In this document: one piece after another, positions 27,401 to 41,600 of the stretch
Layout: the number at the start of each line of letters is the position of its first letter
Numbering within the stretch: position 1 is the first letter of the stretch
Assembly (NCBI GenBank): GCA_024305405.1
Contig: JAKNDB010000104.1
Location: 992,001-1,056,000 of the forward strand
Source: Dirofilaria immitis
Lineage: Eukaryota > Nematoda > Chromadorea > Rhabditida > Onchocercidae
DNA length: 64,000 nt
Direction of reading: 5' to 3'
Position numbers and translations under genes: made by a program
The notes under the pieces: model-generated
The model's database searches: none
What the model was told of the DNA's origin: nothing
The model's input: the letters and a program-made list of their open reading frames with translations, nothing else

Positions 27401-28736
27401 TCAGTATAAGTAAAAGAAGGGGAAAATTCATAGGGTAAAGCTGTATTATCTATGTAAACTATTTGAAAAGCATGGGAAAATAAAAGATTGCAAAAGCGAT
27501 AGGTCTAAGTGACCAGGTTGAAAAAGCTATTGGAAATTTACAAGCTGGTGCAACAAGTACAGCCGTTGATACTGTAAAAAAGTAATACGAGTGCATCATG
27601 ATGACAGGCGCAGCAGCGAGATTATATCTTTACTTTCACGTGACTTAAAAAATTGCATTAGATTTAACTAGGATGATTTTCTATCAGTGATATAGAAAAA
27701 AGTCAAGCTTGATTTCAGTTTACATAAAGAGCAAGAAAAGCTTTTCTATTATGAATTCGATGCAGTTACTTGGCAGAAATTAAATAATACTATTTTTTTA
27801 TGAAAAAAGTACAATTCAAGCTAGCATTTCTTGGATCAACTTATTTTTTGATTTATAGAAATCCATACTCAGTGAAATATATCATATGTCGCAACTTTAT
27901 TATGACGCGTTTTCATGAATCCTTTCTAATTTATTTAGTTTTAATTTATTCAATTTTAGTTTTGACCCTTTTATAGCTGGTGAATTTGTTAGTGAAAATG
28001 CGAGAAGTAAGCGAAAATTATCAATCAATTTAATGGTCAAAGATAGGTTATTGGCTCATATTTTGTGCTTAGCGATCATATTGGATTGTAAGTCTGTTTT
28101 CTCTCAGAATGTTATAGTTTAAATCTTTTACTGCAGAGATGCACAGCTGTAGTTCAATTACCAGCAGAGATTCTCATCTAAAATTTCAGAATTCTTGGGT
28201 TTGTAACTTACCAAATGATATATTATAGACGATTTATTGTGGTATGAAGTCGGTTCAAACATCCCAAACCATCAAATTAAATATTTTCGAATATAATTTG
28301 AAACTTTCTTACTTTTTAATCTCTTCTTATGGTCTAAATGAAGTAAGAATTCCGCCATTGTCTTTTTTATATTAATAAAATGTTTTTTAAATCTTTTATG
28401 AGTCATCCACGGTATTTACAGATGAAAATATGGCTTTACCAATTACGCCATGGGCTAAAGAACTTGGGACTGCTGAGCCAAAGATTACCAAAATAGCAAT
28501 TGCTCTTGGTTGCAAGTAAGTTTTGCTACAAATTTTGAAAAGAAAAGTCATAATCAGTTTTAAATTTTAAAAATTTATATCGAAAACAATTAACTGAATT
28601 TTATTTTAGCGTAAGCGCAGCGACAGCAGCGGAAGGTGTTCGCTTGGGTACCTTAAGAATAGCACGATTAGTTGGACCACCACAGACATCAAAAAAACGA
28701 TTTTCTGGACGAATTTTTGCTGGAAGAGGTCGCTAG
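24469..28736 (+). CDS. RNA polymerase I subunit A49 (POLR1E/PAF53 homologue)
   Basis: A49 pairs with A34.5 in a TFIIF-like module of RNA polymerase I and carries a C-terminal tandem winged helix. Exons: 24469-24549, 24970-25089, 25367-25545, 25635-25779, 25876-25974, 26196-26351, probably 27023-27083, then one ending near 28089 (beginning about 27978), 28432 to about 28516, and one ending at TAG near 28734-28736. All phases checked agree. Matches to the family: CDYAIAIVNRQTGHI (dimerisation domain; human CRHFVGILNKTSG), WADKRRALTDDFGS (human YREKMDSCIEAFGT), SPREVYLFSDFLS (human KPEDVYKFEDLLS), MVKDRLLAHILCLAII (human MKAKITAYVIILAL), KITKIAIALGC and the end LGTLRIARLVGPPQTSKKR (human LGTLSLPLPPAQTSDR). 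About 50 residues between the 27023 exon and the winged-helix exons are shorter than in human, so an exon may be missing or unseen. Confidence 0.87.
27190..27810 (+). pseudogene. Decayed coding-like patch inside the A49 intron
   Basis: Several open stretches in different frames follow each other without matching A49: about 27240-27400 (KLRFEDGSMEFRKNVDF), about 27425-27520 (KIHRVKLYYLCKLFEKHG), 27490-27580 (LSDQVEKAIGNLQAGATS), about 27583-27670 (RRSSEIISLLSRDLKNC) and 27700-27800 (HKEQEKLFYYEFDAVTWQ). The last two are in one frame but separated by two TAG codons. The peptides look coding-like, unlike neighbouring intron. A dead gene copy, or in a filarial genome a decayed Wolbachia insertion, is possible. 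Identity unknown. Confidence 0.35.
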
Positions 28737-31126
28737 ATTCCAGACAATTAAAGCATGATGTAGCGAGAATTCTCATTTCTTTTTATCGAGCTGTTTCATT
28801 TTTGTTGAATTTTTTTCATTGCTATTTTATGCAAGTATTTAAGAAACGGGTTTTAAATGCGATTATTAGTGATATTTTAGTATTTCGTCAGAAATATAAG
28901 GTGTAAATGTAACTAAACATAGTGCTATTTCTGAAAAGAGCGAGAAACCTTATAGTAAATCCTTTTAATCTCTCTAGAGATTAGCTTTCAAAGGTTTCTA
29001 TCTTTAAAAACTGAAATTTTAATTATTTATTTAGCTCATAAAGTTTTTGAAAGTTTTTGTAGAAACAACGAAAATGTCGCACTGCTACTTCTTTTAAATG
29101 CATCATTCTTTTTTTTGAACAATATAACCTGATGTAGGCGCCAATGAATTGTAAAATTTCATGTTATTTTCAGACCTTTAATTATTAAGTGAATGTGTTT
29201 TCGTTTATTTCATAATTTAAGAGAAAAGACAAGGCCAGAATAAATTTTCAGTTATCAAGTTCAATGTTTTTGCATGAAAAGTGTGTAGGAAAAAAATTGT
29301 AAAATTTAATATAAGTGACTTATCTAAGACATATAGAAATGGAATCTTTGAATTAAATTTTGACAATTTTATTGACATTATCCGAAGAGGAGAAGGATAT
29401 ATGTTTTTTATTTTCTAAATCTTTCTTGCAAAGGAAATGTTTTATGCAGTATAGAAATCGGAAGGTGCAAGTTTACTCAGCTTAAACTGATTATAGATAA
29501 AAATATAGTATAGGTTCTATAGTTGGGTTTTCCAGAAAAGAGAGGGAAGAGAGAAATAGTATTTCGACAATTAATTATAAAGAAATGGCTTACTTAGCGA
29601 AATTTTTTCGTGTCAAATATATAAGAATGCTGTGCTCTTGTAGTTTAATGATTATCTTCTGAAGAAGAAATATTATTTTTTGGTCAATTAATTTGATTTG
29701 TCTCATACAGAAAATCCCCAATTAATTTTGCTGAAGATTGATTTTATTAAATCCAAAAGAATCTATAATTGTGCCTAATAATTGTAATGTCTTTACTCCT
29801 TTTCCATATTATTTCGACATATGGTTCAGTTGCTTTATATGAGCATTCTCAGTTAGAAACATCAATAACTGATTAATGTGATTTGTTATTAAGTGGAATA
29901 ATCGATTAGATGATATCACTGCAATAATATATATTGATCGATTATAAAATTGATCTGTTAAATTATTTCACACAAAGAAGAGTTTTCAAATATATGAACA
30001 AGAAAATTTAAAAAAAATAGCATTTGAAGGAGGTGAGATAGATGGAGGAGAATTCATCAATACTATTACATATGTATGCTGTAAATTTATTTATTATTAT
30101 CGGCATCATACACGCCATCCGTCCTCGTCGTTGTCGTAATATTTTTGGTAGAGATACGTATTGCTGGATAGTTTAGTTTGCTATTTTTCTTTTCCTCCCA
30201 TCCGTCCATTTTTTCTCTCTCTTTTTTTTGATTTTTGTCGATATACCCATTCATTGAATTTGAATGAATCTAGTGGACAGCTGTTTGTCTGATGCCATTC
30301 GGTCATTTCCATATTTTTTATTCTTAAAAGCAAAAGGAACAGAATGATAATAAAAATGATAATTGATCCATTTCCACATTACTATCATTTTTAGGCTGTG
30401 ATTTAATCTAAGAATTTATTAACATTTACATTACTAATAACAAAATATATTGTACAAAATACGTAAACAGTTTTGATTACAATTATCAACAACTATTATA
30501 TTGATTTTTCATCTTTTTTCTCTCTTTCTTTTTTAAAATTCATATCAAAATTTAAAAATTTGCTTCTCTTTCCTTTAATTTTATTCAATTTATAAATTAA
30601 AAGAAAAGAGAGAAAATTATATGAAAGTTTTGATTGTTATTAGCAAACTAAAGTTGTATAGAAAGTAAGACGAAACTGCTTTCTTAATTTCTTTTAAACA
30701 AATATATTCTTTCTTCATTCATTTAATTATTTCAATTTTTGCTTAATTCCACGAAGATTGACTTTGATGAAGTATTTTTGAACATATTTGTTTAGACGAA
30801 TTAAGAGAGTGCTTTATTTGTTTATTTAATGAAGTGCTTCTTTTAAGAAAGACATCTAATACATTCATTGATTAATATCCGGTTGAGATAATTCAACTCT
30901 TTTCATTCTTCCACCTTTTAAAACAATGTCAACAACTGTGATGACAACGATATAAGTCACAATAATAGTAGCATTGTTAATTCTTTCTTCCTTCTCTCTT
31001 CCAAACTTCTTCTTTTATTCTCTGCCAATTTCTGAAATAATTTTAATGAAAGATGAACAAAAATGATATCGTTTACTTCTTATGCATCAATATTGAAGCA
31101 TTTTCATTCGCCAATTTCATCATTTT

Positions 31127-31184
31127 CTTCTCTCTCTCTCTCTCTCTTTCTTTCTCTCTCTCTTTTCTCTCTCTCTCTTCATCT
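31127..31184. repeat. CT dinucleotide-rich tract
   Basis: Nearly pure CT/CTTT runs. Simple sequence, no coding meaning seen. Confidence 0.9.
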
Positions 31185-33219
31185 TTCTCTTTGTCATAAA
31201 CTAGAATTTAATTATCATAAAATTAATAACATTTTCAAATGATTTTAATGTATCATTCAAACATTGATCCAACATATTATCTAAAATTATCTTGTTATGA
31301 GTAAACAAAATGTTAAACTAATGGTATTGTTATTGAAATGAATATAGTGATTTTATTTATTATTACTTCCATTAATAAGTTTTTCTTGCAAATAAGTAAA
31401 TTGAAATTTTAAAAGATTTTAAAACTCATTCATTAATTGCCATTTAAATTTTATCTAACTGTTTAGAAAATATCATTCTATTTTGGAGCATATTAAATTG
31501 CTTTGCATCATTTATAGCATACTTAACAGATGGATACAGAAGAATATAAATGATTTACAATTAATGCCGTAATTTCCCATGAATTTAAAAGACTTTTATA
31601 ATATCCGCTTTCCAAATTATCTTGTATTGTTATAGAATTTCCGGATGATGCCATATAGTAATTACGGATGAATGATAAATATCATACTTAACTTATTGAC
31701 GTTTTATTTCTAATTCAAATATCTTTGAAATTAATGTATTTGTTGACAATCTAAAATTAAGATTGGAATTGATAGGAATGATTAGTGATGATTAGTTATT
31801 GTAAATAGAATGCTCTTGATATTTCTTTTCTAGTATTTTAAGTCTGTTGTATAACTAGTACGATCATATAAAGGTCTAGTAAACTGTCCTAGCAGAACAT
31901 GATAAGTTAGAGTCTTTCGTTAAACAGACTTGAAAAATGAAACTTATAATGAGCATTGCTGGATGGGTGAAAATTTTAATCGGATTTTTCTAATCGCTGT
32001 CAAAACAATGCATCCAATTTCGGGAAAATTTATAATCCGGGGATACATATACGTTACGCTTTGACCTGACTACAAGCATTATTTTATTAGACTGCAACAG
32101 AGAGAGATATTACAGCATTTAATGTTGTAATTGCATCTTTTCTTCTGGCTCTATTTCAGGTTTGCTAGTAATATTGATAAAGAATTATGAATAATCTTTG
32201 ACCAATAATATTGATAGGCTCAGATTTATGCACTCAGTATATTTGGTTTTTAAAATTTGATCAAAATTTATCTCTTTTAGATAAATGTATATTAAAAATG
32301 TATTAAAAAACAACGATAACACAACCTTTTTACTCGATTGAAAGATAAATTTTGGATTTCATTGAAATTGAATTATGGCTTATTTTCATGACTTATTTCG
32401 TTTATTTAATTGGCTGACTATTCAATATCAAAACTGAATTTGTTTACCTTACGTATGTAATTGGCTAACGTTTAATTACGACAAATCAAACATGTAAGGT
32501 AAATACATTAGAACTACAGTAATAGGTAACGTAAAATAATTTAAAAATAGTAATGTAAAATTTATGATGATTGTACTATTGATATCTATTTGATAGAAAG
32601 ACGGCAAAGCTAATATCATAGTCAATTCTTACCAATTCTAGCAATTGTTGATAATTATGATTGGTGCTTATCATATCAATAAATAAACGAGACGGCACTA
32701 TGACGCTAATAATAATTGTAAAGACTGTCTTTAATGATTTAGTGATTTCCAATTAATTTCCACGCATATGAGATGAATGAAATATTAACGCCATATTAAA
32801 TTTTTAATATATGGAATTTAAAATTCAATTTTATATTAAGAATTTTATTGGTTTTATTTGCTTAAAATTGGTATATATATTTACTCATTCATTAATATAT
32901 TTACTATTTCTTTAATTAGTATTTCTAATTATTTGTTCCATATTTTTTTGAACTAATTGTAGACTTTTCTTCCATAATTTTATTTTCAACGTTTGATTCA
33001 AATGATTACTGAATAAATTACTTGGTAGTACTTTTATTAATAAATTATTTCCAGTTTATTTTTTTTTTTACGAATTTATGTCATTCTTTTTTTGTTGTAA
33101 CAATCATACGGTGTTATTATAGCATTAAGAAAGTGAAACTATTTATAGCAATGAATTATCGTCGATTAATTTATAATACAACCATTATTTCTTAACATCA
33201 ACTGTTAACAAACTTTTCC

Positions 33220-33333
33220 AAATGTTTGCAGGCTATGCATAATATTGGCGGTTTATCACTACAATATCATTTTGATAATTGATAATATGATGTTTCTGGG
33301 TTACTTTTGTATGCATAGCCTGATAAAACATTT
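33220..33333. repeat. MITE-like palindromic element
   Basis: The ends carry a perfect 13-bp inverted pair, caggctatgcata (33229-33241) and tatgcatagcctg (33310-33322), which extends to about 22 bp with a small gap (aaatgttt on one side, aaacattt on the other). The centre is itself partly palindromic (caatatcat...gataatatgatg). Size about 114 bp and no coding capacity. Confidence 0.6.
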
Positions 33334-33791
33334 TATGATGCAAGTGTTGCACTTTCTTCAGGTATTAATTGATATTTAGGAGAATACAGGATATGTTTTG
33401 AACATTTAAGAAAGTGGCGATTAAATTTGCTCATTGTTTCTAAAACCTTCCATCATCTGACGATGATTATCTACTAATAAATATATCATATCAAATTGTT
33501 CATTAAATAACAAATCGATTAATTTGCCTAGCCAATTTTTCTTACAAACAATTAATCATCACTTTAATAGAAATCTATGTCAAATAATCCATATCTTGAG
33601 AAGAAAGGTAATATATCATGATGACATTATAAAGTCATATAGTTACTGATTTTATATTTATTACTCATCCAAATTTTTTGTATTATTGTCACTATACTGT
33701 AATTTTTATTCAAAATTTTGTAATTTTTCAATTCTTGCTTTATACATTTCTATTTTCAGTTCCTGTGAAAAATCTTTCATAATTGTGGCAA

Positions 33792-36700
33792 ATGTATGAA
33801 TACAATCATATCGATAATAATAGTAGTAGTAGTGATAGTGTAAAATTGATACAAGCATCTAATTCATTGAAAAGAATTCGATTAAATGGTGGTTTTCTTC
33901 CTTCAAAGGTTAGATTTAAAATTATGCAAATTTGATGGAAATGATTCAGAGAAATTAGTTTAGAAATAAGTAGTTAAAAATTTATCGAAAAAAAGAAAAG
34001 GATTAGAATTTAGTTTCTTTCTAAAAAGTATCATTTTTATAAATAGGAAATACCATTCATATCTTAAAATGAGAAAGGAATTTGAAGGAAAATGAAAATT
34101 GCAATGGTTATTTCAATTTTTTTATGATATCGAGAAATGTTGTAGTTCTTTAATTTAGTTAGGATCCTATTGTCTTTCATATCCTTATGACATTTTTGTT
34201 CATTAACAATTCAGTGAAATACTTTTGGCAATTACATCATTCATTGAGATTTAATTATTTCTGAATTACAATTTTCCATAAGAATTAAATTTAATAATGG
34301 AAATTAAATTCGAATAGTGAAAAAATAAAATTTATCACTGCTAATAATTTTTTATCCCAATATCTAGTCGTTATTTAATAAAATGATTGATTATTCATGA
34401 AAGGTATTCCTAATTTTCTTCCTCCTTCTACCTTATCTTTTCTTGAATCATTACTACTTCTTCATCTTTGCATTTTGTTACACAACCGATGAATGAAGTT
34501 TTATTCATAGAAATTGATCAGCAGATCAGTCAAAAAAAAGAAGCGAATTCATCATTAACCGTGACTCTCTTTACGTTTATAATATCAGCCTTATACAAAA
34601 ATAGATGGCGACCGTTATCTTATCATTACTTACTTGAAATATCATATCTGTCTGGATTCCTGATATAAAATCTCTCTTGCTCGGAGCATAATGGTATATC
34701 GAATATCGAATATAGCAAGGATTAGTTGCTTGGAAAAGAAAAAAGCGAAAGATACTGGATATTTAATCATCACTTTTAATTTAATCTTTCAACAGATTAC
34801 ATGAATTCTATTTCCCATATTGCAGATAATATGTAGATAATAGTCATCACTTCCCATTGTAATTATGAAAATTTTCCATTTGTGTTTTCCTGAAGTTCAG
34901 AATTTCTTCACATTTCTCATGTAAACTTTTATATTATTCAAGCTGACATATTCGAGAATAGATTATCGGAGCGTAAAATTACGTTTTGCAATACTAACCT
35001 CTAGCATTAACACATTTCCTTGAGATAACGATGAGAAAAAGAATGTCAATTGACAAATTGTAGTTTTGATTCATTTCAAATTTATTCATTTCAAATTGGT
35101 TTAGAAGAAGGAAGTTGTTCAAATCGCGTGATAATAGAATTATTGATTATGCAAATTAAATTTTGATCTATAAGCCAATCTGTTCCGAAGTTCAATTCAT
35201 CTAAAAGACTTGGTCCTTTTATTAGATCACATCTTCATCATTGCATATTCATAAATGTTCGCATAATTCCATTAGCGATTATTTCATTGCTATATAGGTT
35301 ATTTTATTTATTCTCTTTTCATTTCTTTTCTTCTTCTTCACTGTCCTTTCATATTATATCTTCGCTTTATATTATTCAAGAATTATCATTTTTTGATTCA
35401 CAAGAATAATTATTACATTTTATAGATTCATTTATTTATTGCGAACATTTTTAATTTCTTTATTTTACGCAGTTTCAAAAAAAATTCATATTCAGTGTTT
35501 AGTTGATGATTTGCATTTGTTAAAATAATTTTTTTTTTTGAAATTGGAATTTTTTGGTGAATTATTATTAAATAATAAACTTTATAACTCGTTGATAGAA
35601 TATGTCGGATAGTATTTAAGGATTAGTTCAAAATGAATAAGAAGACATCGAAGGAATTATCAGTCGTTGTTGATATTAAATAACAGATTAAGGCAACACT
35701 TGTTATGGTTAATTGCCTTCTTTAAATGTTCATTGTTAAAAATTGCAATATTTTTGCTGGCAATATAACTGATTTATTTGCTAATTTAATGATTAAAGAT
35801 ATTTTTAAGTTGATTCCAGAAAGGTCAAATTTTGTTCGTGAATATTCCGAAAGCAACCCGGAAAATACTGAATTATTGGTTTTCGAAATTATTCAGAAAA
35901 TAATTAAACTTTCCTTTTCTATAACTAATCGTTTCTCAGCATTATTCAGAAGAATTTTAAATCTTAATTCTTTCTGGATAAATAATTTTGTGATTGAAAT
36001 TGCTAAGAAAAATAGTTCTCTCCCACTTAACGATTTTGTAGGATAATTATTTAACATTTTTTTTCAAATTCCCTAATCATCCTTTTCAAATATGTACACC
36101 ATCACTCTTCAAGTAATTTATCATAATTTTATTCGATAGATCTTCAATACTCGAGAGAAATTAGTTCGGGATCATTTTAAATTTCAGTTTTTCGATTTTT
36201 TTCGTCACTCAATGCATTCCGGATTAATATCTTTGTTGTAGCTTTAGCCATACTGTTATTTAAAATGTTATCGGTAAGTAATAATGGTACCCTGTAAATG
36301 TTACATTTCTAGACTATAGATTTCTTTAAAAGTTAGGCAAACTTTTTCAATTTAGCTACTAATTTTTTTTCTATTAAGGCGATATTTCTGATTTTCATGC
36401 TGCTAAATATACACTGTGATATTATTGGTTAAAAATATTTATGTTACACTGAAATCCTCAAGATTTACAATCATTTAATTGTTTTTACTTTATGGAAAGA
36501 TAATTTGTTTTTAATGCTTCATCTTTTTCAAGCTATTACAATAACTTTTTCTCAACGCTTCAAATCATTATTTTGATATTCTTTATTGCAACATTACAAC
36601 TTTTATTATGATGTGCTCCCAAAGAAATATATTGGGATATATGACTTTATGTGAAATTTTTCCGACATTTGTTCATTTCTTAGTTTCTTCCGCCGTTTTG

Positions 36701-38590
36701 ATGGGAAGATGGAATAAGATGATTGAAAGTAACTGATAAATATCCTTTATCTGATAGCTGACAAATCGCAAGATAATACATCCTGTCTATCTTTTTGAAT
36801 GCTTTTATAAAACTTTTGCTTAGTTAGAATTAATAGCGTATATATAATGAGAGTAGAATATTGAGGGATAATGTAATGTTTAAAAAATTTAATCTTTTTT
36901 TCAAAAATAAAAAATTAAACAAATTTCTTTTGGATTGACATCGCTTACAATAATAAAAAATTAAAACGATGTCGCTGATCAAAAACAGAACGATGACCGC
37001 AAAGATTTTAATTTATGTCAAGAAGTTCATCCCTATGTATACAACCATCACATGATCAATTATTTCCACTTGAATAATTTCATGAAAATTAACATAATTC
37101 AGAAATTAGATGAGCATAATTTAGAGATAGCATTGATGATATTAAAATTCAGATACTTACTAGCTGTTTTCGAAGTATGATTTATTTTGAACAATTTATT
37201 ACATGGAAATTTGGTGTTAATTATTGATATTAAAATTGCCCGATGAAAATAAATATCATTTATTATTGTATATTTACTTTTTCTTTCTTTCAATTTTTGA
37301 GTAATATTAAAAATTTTATAATTTTAATATTTCGTTTATCCAATTTTTGATGAAATATTTGGAAAAAAATCAAATTACTTCACAAAAATTGCGAATTTTA
37401 ATGATTGTCAAATAAAAAAAGTATTAAAAGCGATAAATGCAAATTTTATTTTCAATTTAGGAATATATGTATGATTAATTAACTCATCAACATTCTAAAT
37501 TATCGCCTCGACTATTTTTATAATTTTTACAGCCATAATTACGTCTTCTTATATTGTTTTCATGTAATCTGCTACGATAACATAATCCAAGTTATAAGGT
37601 TTCTTGCAAGATATTCCAATTTTGAGATTAGTGTTGTTGCATCTATCTTTCAGGAATCTCGAGAAGATGTAATGCCGAGAATGTATTGTATATTAATAAG
37701 ATTTGAAATCTCTTTTAAAATTCTTTCGAAATATTTTTGGAACCAGTAGTAGTTCATCAGCAATTGGAGTATTTTTTTACGAAATTTTGAAATGTAAACA
37801 AGCAGTTAAAGAATGTCTTGGTCTTCTCGAGATATTAAAGAAAAGATATGTTGTTAGAATTGCAAGTAATAAATCGATCTGGATCAATATAGTCATGCAT
37901 GAACTATCTATCAGTGGTCAACTAGTGACCAATAAAAGTGGTTAGATTAGAGAATCCAATAGAAGATGTACATTGATGAAAGACGAACAGGTAGAGGTGA
38001 ACGGGACATGTTCTTCCTCTACAGGTTTTTCGCTGTAATTAATCGTTTAGATGATGTTGACGACAGCAAAATTGTCTCCTGCATTCTTCCCTTATCGCTT
38101 CATTCTACCTTCCTTCTGATCCGCTTCCTCTTTCCTAACCTTTATCTTCATCTTTACTGTTCGATTTTCAATTCGATCATTCATATCACCATTCTATATT
38201 CTTCGTCTTCTCTTATATTAACTACATTCTCCTTTTTCTATACCATCTTCCCATTATTCTATGCGAATTTTACAATCGCATGATTGTTGTCAATAGATGA
38301 TCACCTTGAAAGCATTAGAAATAGAGTTTGATTCAGGTAAAATGGTTTAGAGGTATGATTTCCCTCCTTTTCTACTTCTCTCTTTCTTTCCTACCTCTTT
38401 CTCTCTTTCTATCTCTCTCTCCCTCTTCTTCCTTCTCCCTTTCTTCTCTTCATTCATCATCCATTCATTACTCTTAGTTTTTTAGCGTTAATTGTTAATT
38501 TTCTCTTCCTTTCTATTCTCCTCATCTTATCTTCGCAATGGTATTTATCTGTAAATTCATTTCACTTCCCTTCCCAGGAATAACAACAAT

Positions 38591-38636
<46 letters not shown>

Positions 38637-41600
38637 GCAACAACAATTACTACTACTACTACTACTCTATTTATTGCCCATTTTTACATTTTGTCAATTT
38701 CCTTTCAATCTTTTCTTTTTTGATTTTTCTTTTTAAATCTTACTATAAATATTAGTTCATCTTTTATCTATTTATAACAGCTTGTTCCTTTTTAAATATT
38801 CGGTTTTTTTTAAAAAATATTAAGATTGAATCGTTTTACAATGAAATCAAGCTTATTGTTATCTGAAGTTCATCATTCTATAAATATATTTTATTCTTTA
38901 ATTACAATATCATGGCATTATTTTATTTTATCTTTAAAAGAATGCAAAAACGCGAAAAATATTGCACGAATTTAATGCCAATAGTAACATTTCTAATTAT
39001 TTTTTAACCATTTTTATTTTTTCAAAAGTATATTTTGATATAAAATATATTTCCCATATTAAATTGATAAAACTTTTACTATATAATAATAATGCATAAT
39101 GTGGAAAGGTTATGAAAAATTTATATGATTATTTTTATCTTTTATATCAATTTACAAATTGCTCTCATTTCTCTTCTCCCGCTTTTTATTACTAATCTAA
39201 TCGAAATTTTGTGAATTTTAAGATTTGCTTACCTTGTAAGGTTTTCATTAAATAGTTTCAACGTGTAAGATATAATATATGCTATATTGAAAATTAAATA
39301 ATGATTAAAAGTTGCTAAAATTTCTGAAATTCTATCCATCTTTTATTCTTTGAAATTTTCAAACTCTTTGTAATATAATCCAAATCCGAAATTATTATAT
39401 TAAATTATTAAATTCCAATCTATTTTTACTATCATAAATTTGTGAATAGTAATGAATATTGTCGTTAAGCTTTATATCTTTTGATAAAAATTAGGAGAAT
39501 TTAAATTTTTTCATTTTAGAATGCTTTCATCGATTATATTTTATTATAACTTTTCTCTTATTTTTCTTTTCAATTTATTATTATTCTTTCTTTTTATTAA
39601 CATTTTGAATTTTTTTACTATACTATTACTTAATCTTCTATCATTTCTCCATAGTTTGATCATTTTTATCACTATTCAATATTTACAATATCATTTTTGA
39701 ATTATGCAAACATATGTCCATCTTTCTTTACCTATTTCCAAACTTTTTTTCAGCACTGATAAGTTTATGATACTTTCGAATAATATGTCTATCAGTTTAT
39801 AATACTTTTGGGCGATTTATCTAATCATAAATTTATTCTATTGTCAGAAATAGTTGTGATGCAAAGGCAGTGGGAAATTTTCTTATCCGTACCGATGGAT
39901 TAATTAATTGAAAAGTTATCATGAAATATTGTATCATTTATTCGTTAAAGTATTCGTATCATTCTCTAACTTCAGTATTTCATTTTCATAGATTTTTTAT
40001 CTTATTCATCTATAAATAGTACGTAATGAATGTGTATCCATCAACATTTTTATATTTTTTCATACTTTTCATCAATAGTTTGAAATAATAAAAGAATTGA
40101 TTTGAAATATAATTTATTCATATATTTATATATAATTGATATGGAAAATATATGAAATTCTTCCATTCATTTACAGTATTATTTCACAATAATTTTTTTT
40201 TATTGCATTCTTAAATTTCTTGTTTATTAAAAAAAAAAAACAATCAATCTTTTCATAGATGTCACATCAACCAATTCGTGTTGTTCAACCACCAATACAA
40301 TCATCAACAATACATTCAACGGCTCCGAGAAATTATCAAGGGTGAATTTAATCGAAAATTTTATTCAATATAATTTCTTAGCAAACAAATAATTGAATTT
40401 TTCTTATTAGTTCTATTTCTTAAACTTAATAACTTAAATTTCTAAATTGATGAATTTATTCCTAATTCGTTGCAAATTTTTAGAATATTGTAATTAATTA
40501 TTACTTAAGAGAAGTAATATGTTTCGAAAATGCTCAAATTTATTTCATTTTTGGATATATTTTCTTTTATTTATTCCTTTTCTCATATACTATTTTGATC
40601 TGTATTTTTTTTCTTGATCTGACGCAATATGCATTCCAAGGATTGGGATGGGCTTTTCTTTCCCTATCCATAAAAGTGAGTAGTATGTTGAACAGGAAAA
40701 TAAGTAGTAGCGATGGATAGCACCAATTAACCTGGAATCATCGTTTTGCTGACATATTCTTGATTTAAAGTTTATAGATTTATAAATTATGAATGAAATT
40801 CATTTTAGTGCTAATTCCATCAAATATGATGATTTGGTACAAACTGCGAAACAACAACGACGTATGATTGACGCCAACCGACAATTGATCCATGATCTTG
40901 AGACACGTGAAAATCATGTCGATAATGCACCCATACGTTTAGCTGTGCTTAGAAATGAAGTTTGCATTATCAGAATTTTGCTTAATAATTATTAGAATAA
41001 GTGAACCATTCATCCATTTATAAGAAATGAATAAAACGAAATCTTTTGATGATTTTGTTTGATGTCATATTAAAACTCATAATTAAGAGCGATGAAATTT
41101 AGATGATATTAGAAGCTTATAAGGAACTATCAAATATCCATCGATTAAATTTGTAATTTCACTGCATAACAAAGTGATACTTTTGATTATTTCATAGGAG
41201 GACAAATTGATGAAGTTTTTGATTCGAAATTGGCATTTTGAATTTTTGATATTGACCTTTATTTGTAAAACAAAGACCTTAGTTTGGTAAAATTTCGTTT
41301 TGGGAAGGATAGTTCTTGGGAAAGAAATTATAATATTTGTTTATAAATTGTTTTTAAAATATTCGTTTTAATTAATCTCGTACTAATCGTTGTTTATTTT
41401 ATTCATTTCTACTCTATTCTTTTATATGCCATTATTCTATTTATTTCTATTTTATAGATACTATTTGAAGAACGTGAAATGGCTCGTTTAAAAATGATAG
41501 AACGTGAAACTCATCAAGCAGCAGCTCGTCGAATGATAGCTGAAAAAAACTCAACAATTTGCAGATGAGTTACACGTCGCAAGAACAACATTTAAGAAAT

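Larger units (their letters stand above)
28740..33758. other. Gene-free region
   Basis: About 5 kb without a convincing exon in either strand. It contains a CT-rich tract (31127-31184), a 10-bp inverted repeat (tttaccttac at 32443-32452 against its complement near 32494-32503) and a MITE-like palindrome at 33220-33333. It probably holds the A49 3' end and the ape-1 promoter. Confidence 0.5.

Noticed and set aside
27978..28089. A frameshift in the A49 exon
   Set aside because: It first seemed broken in the LVNLLVKMRE frame, but reading with one base from the previous exon gives GEFVSENARSKRKLSINLM continuously, so no repair is needed.
35726..36046. 106-codon ORF in the ape-1 intron
   Set aside because: AT-driven composition rich in Ile, Asn and Phe, no acceptor or donor fitting ape-1, no recognisable domain.
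37703..37945. 80-codon ORF in the ape-1 intron
   Set aside because: Begins with TTG rather than ATG and has no splice support; looked coding-like at first sight but unsupported.
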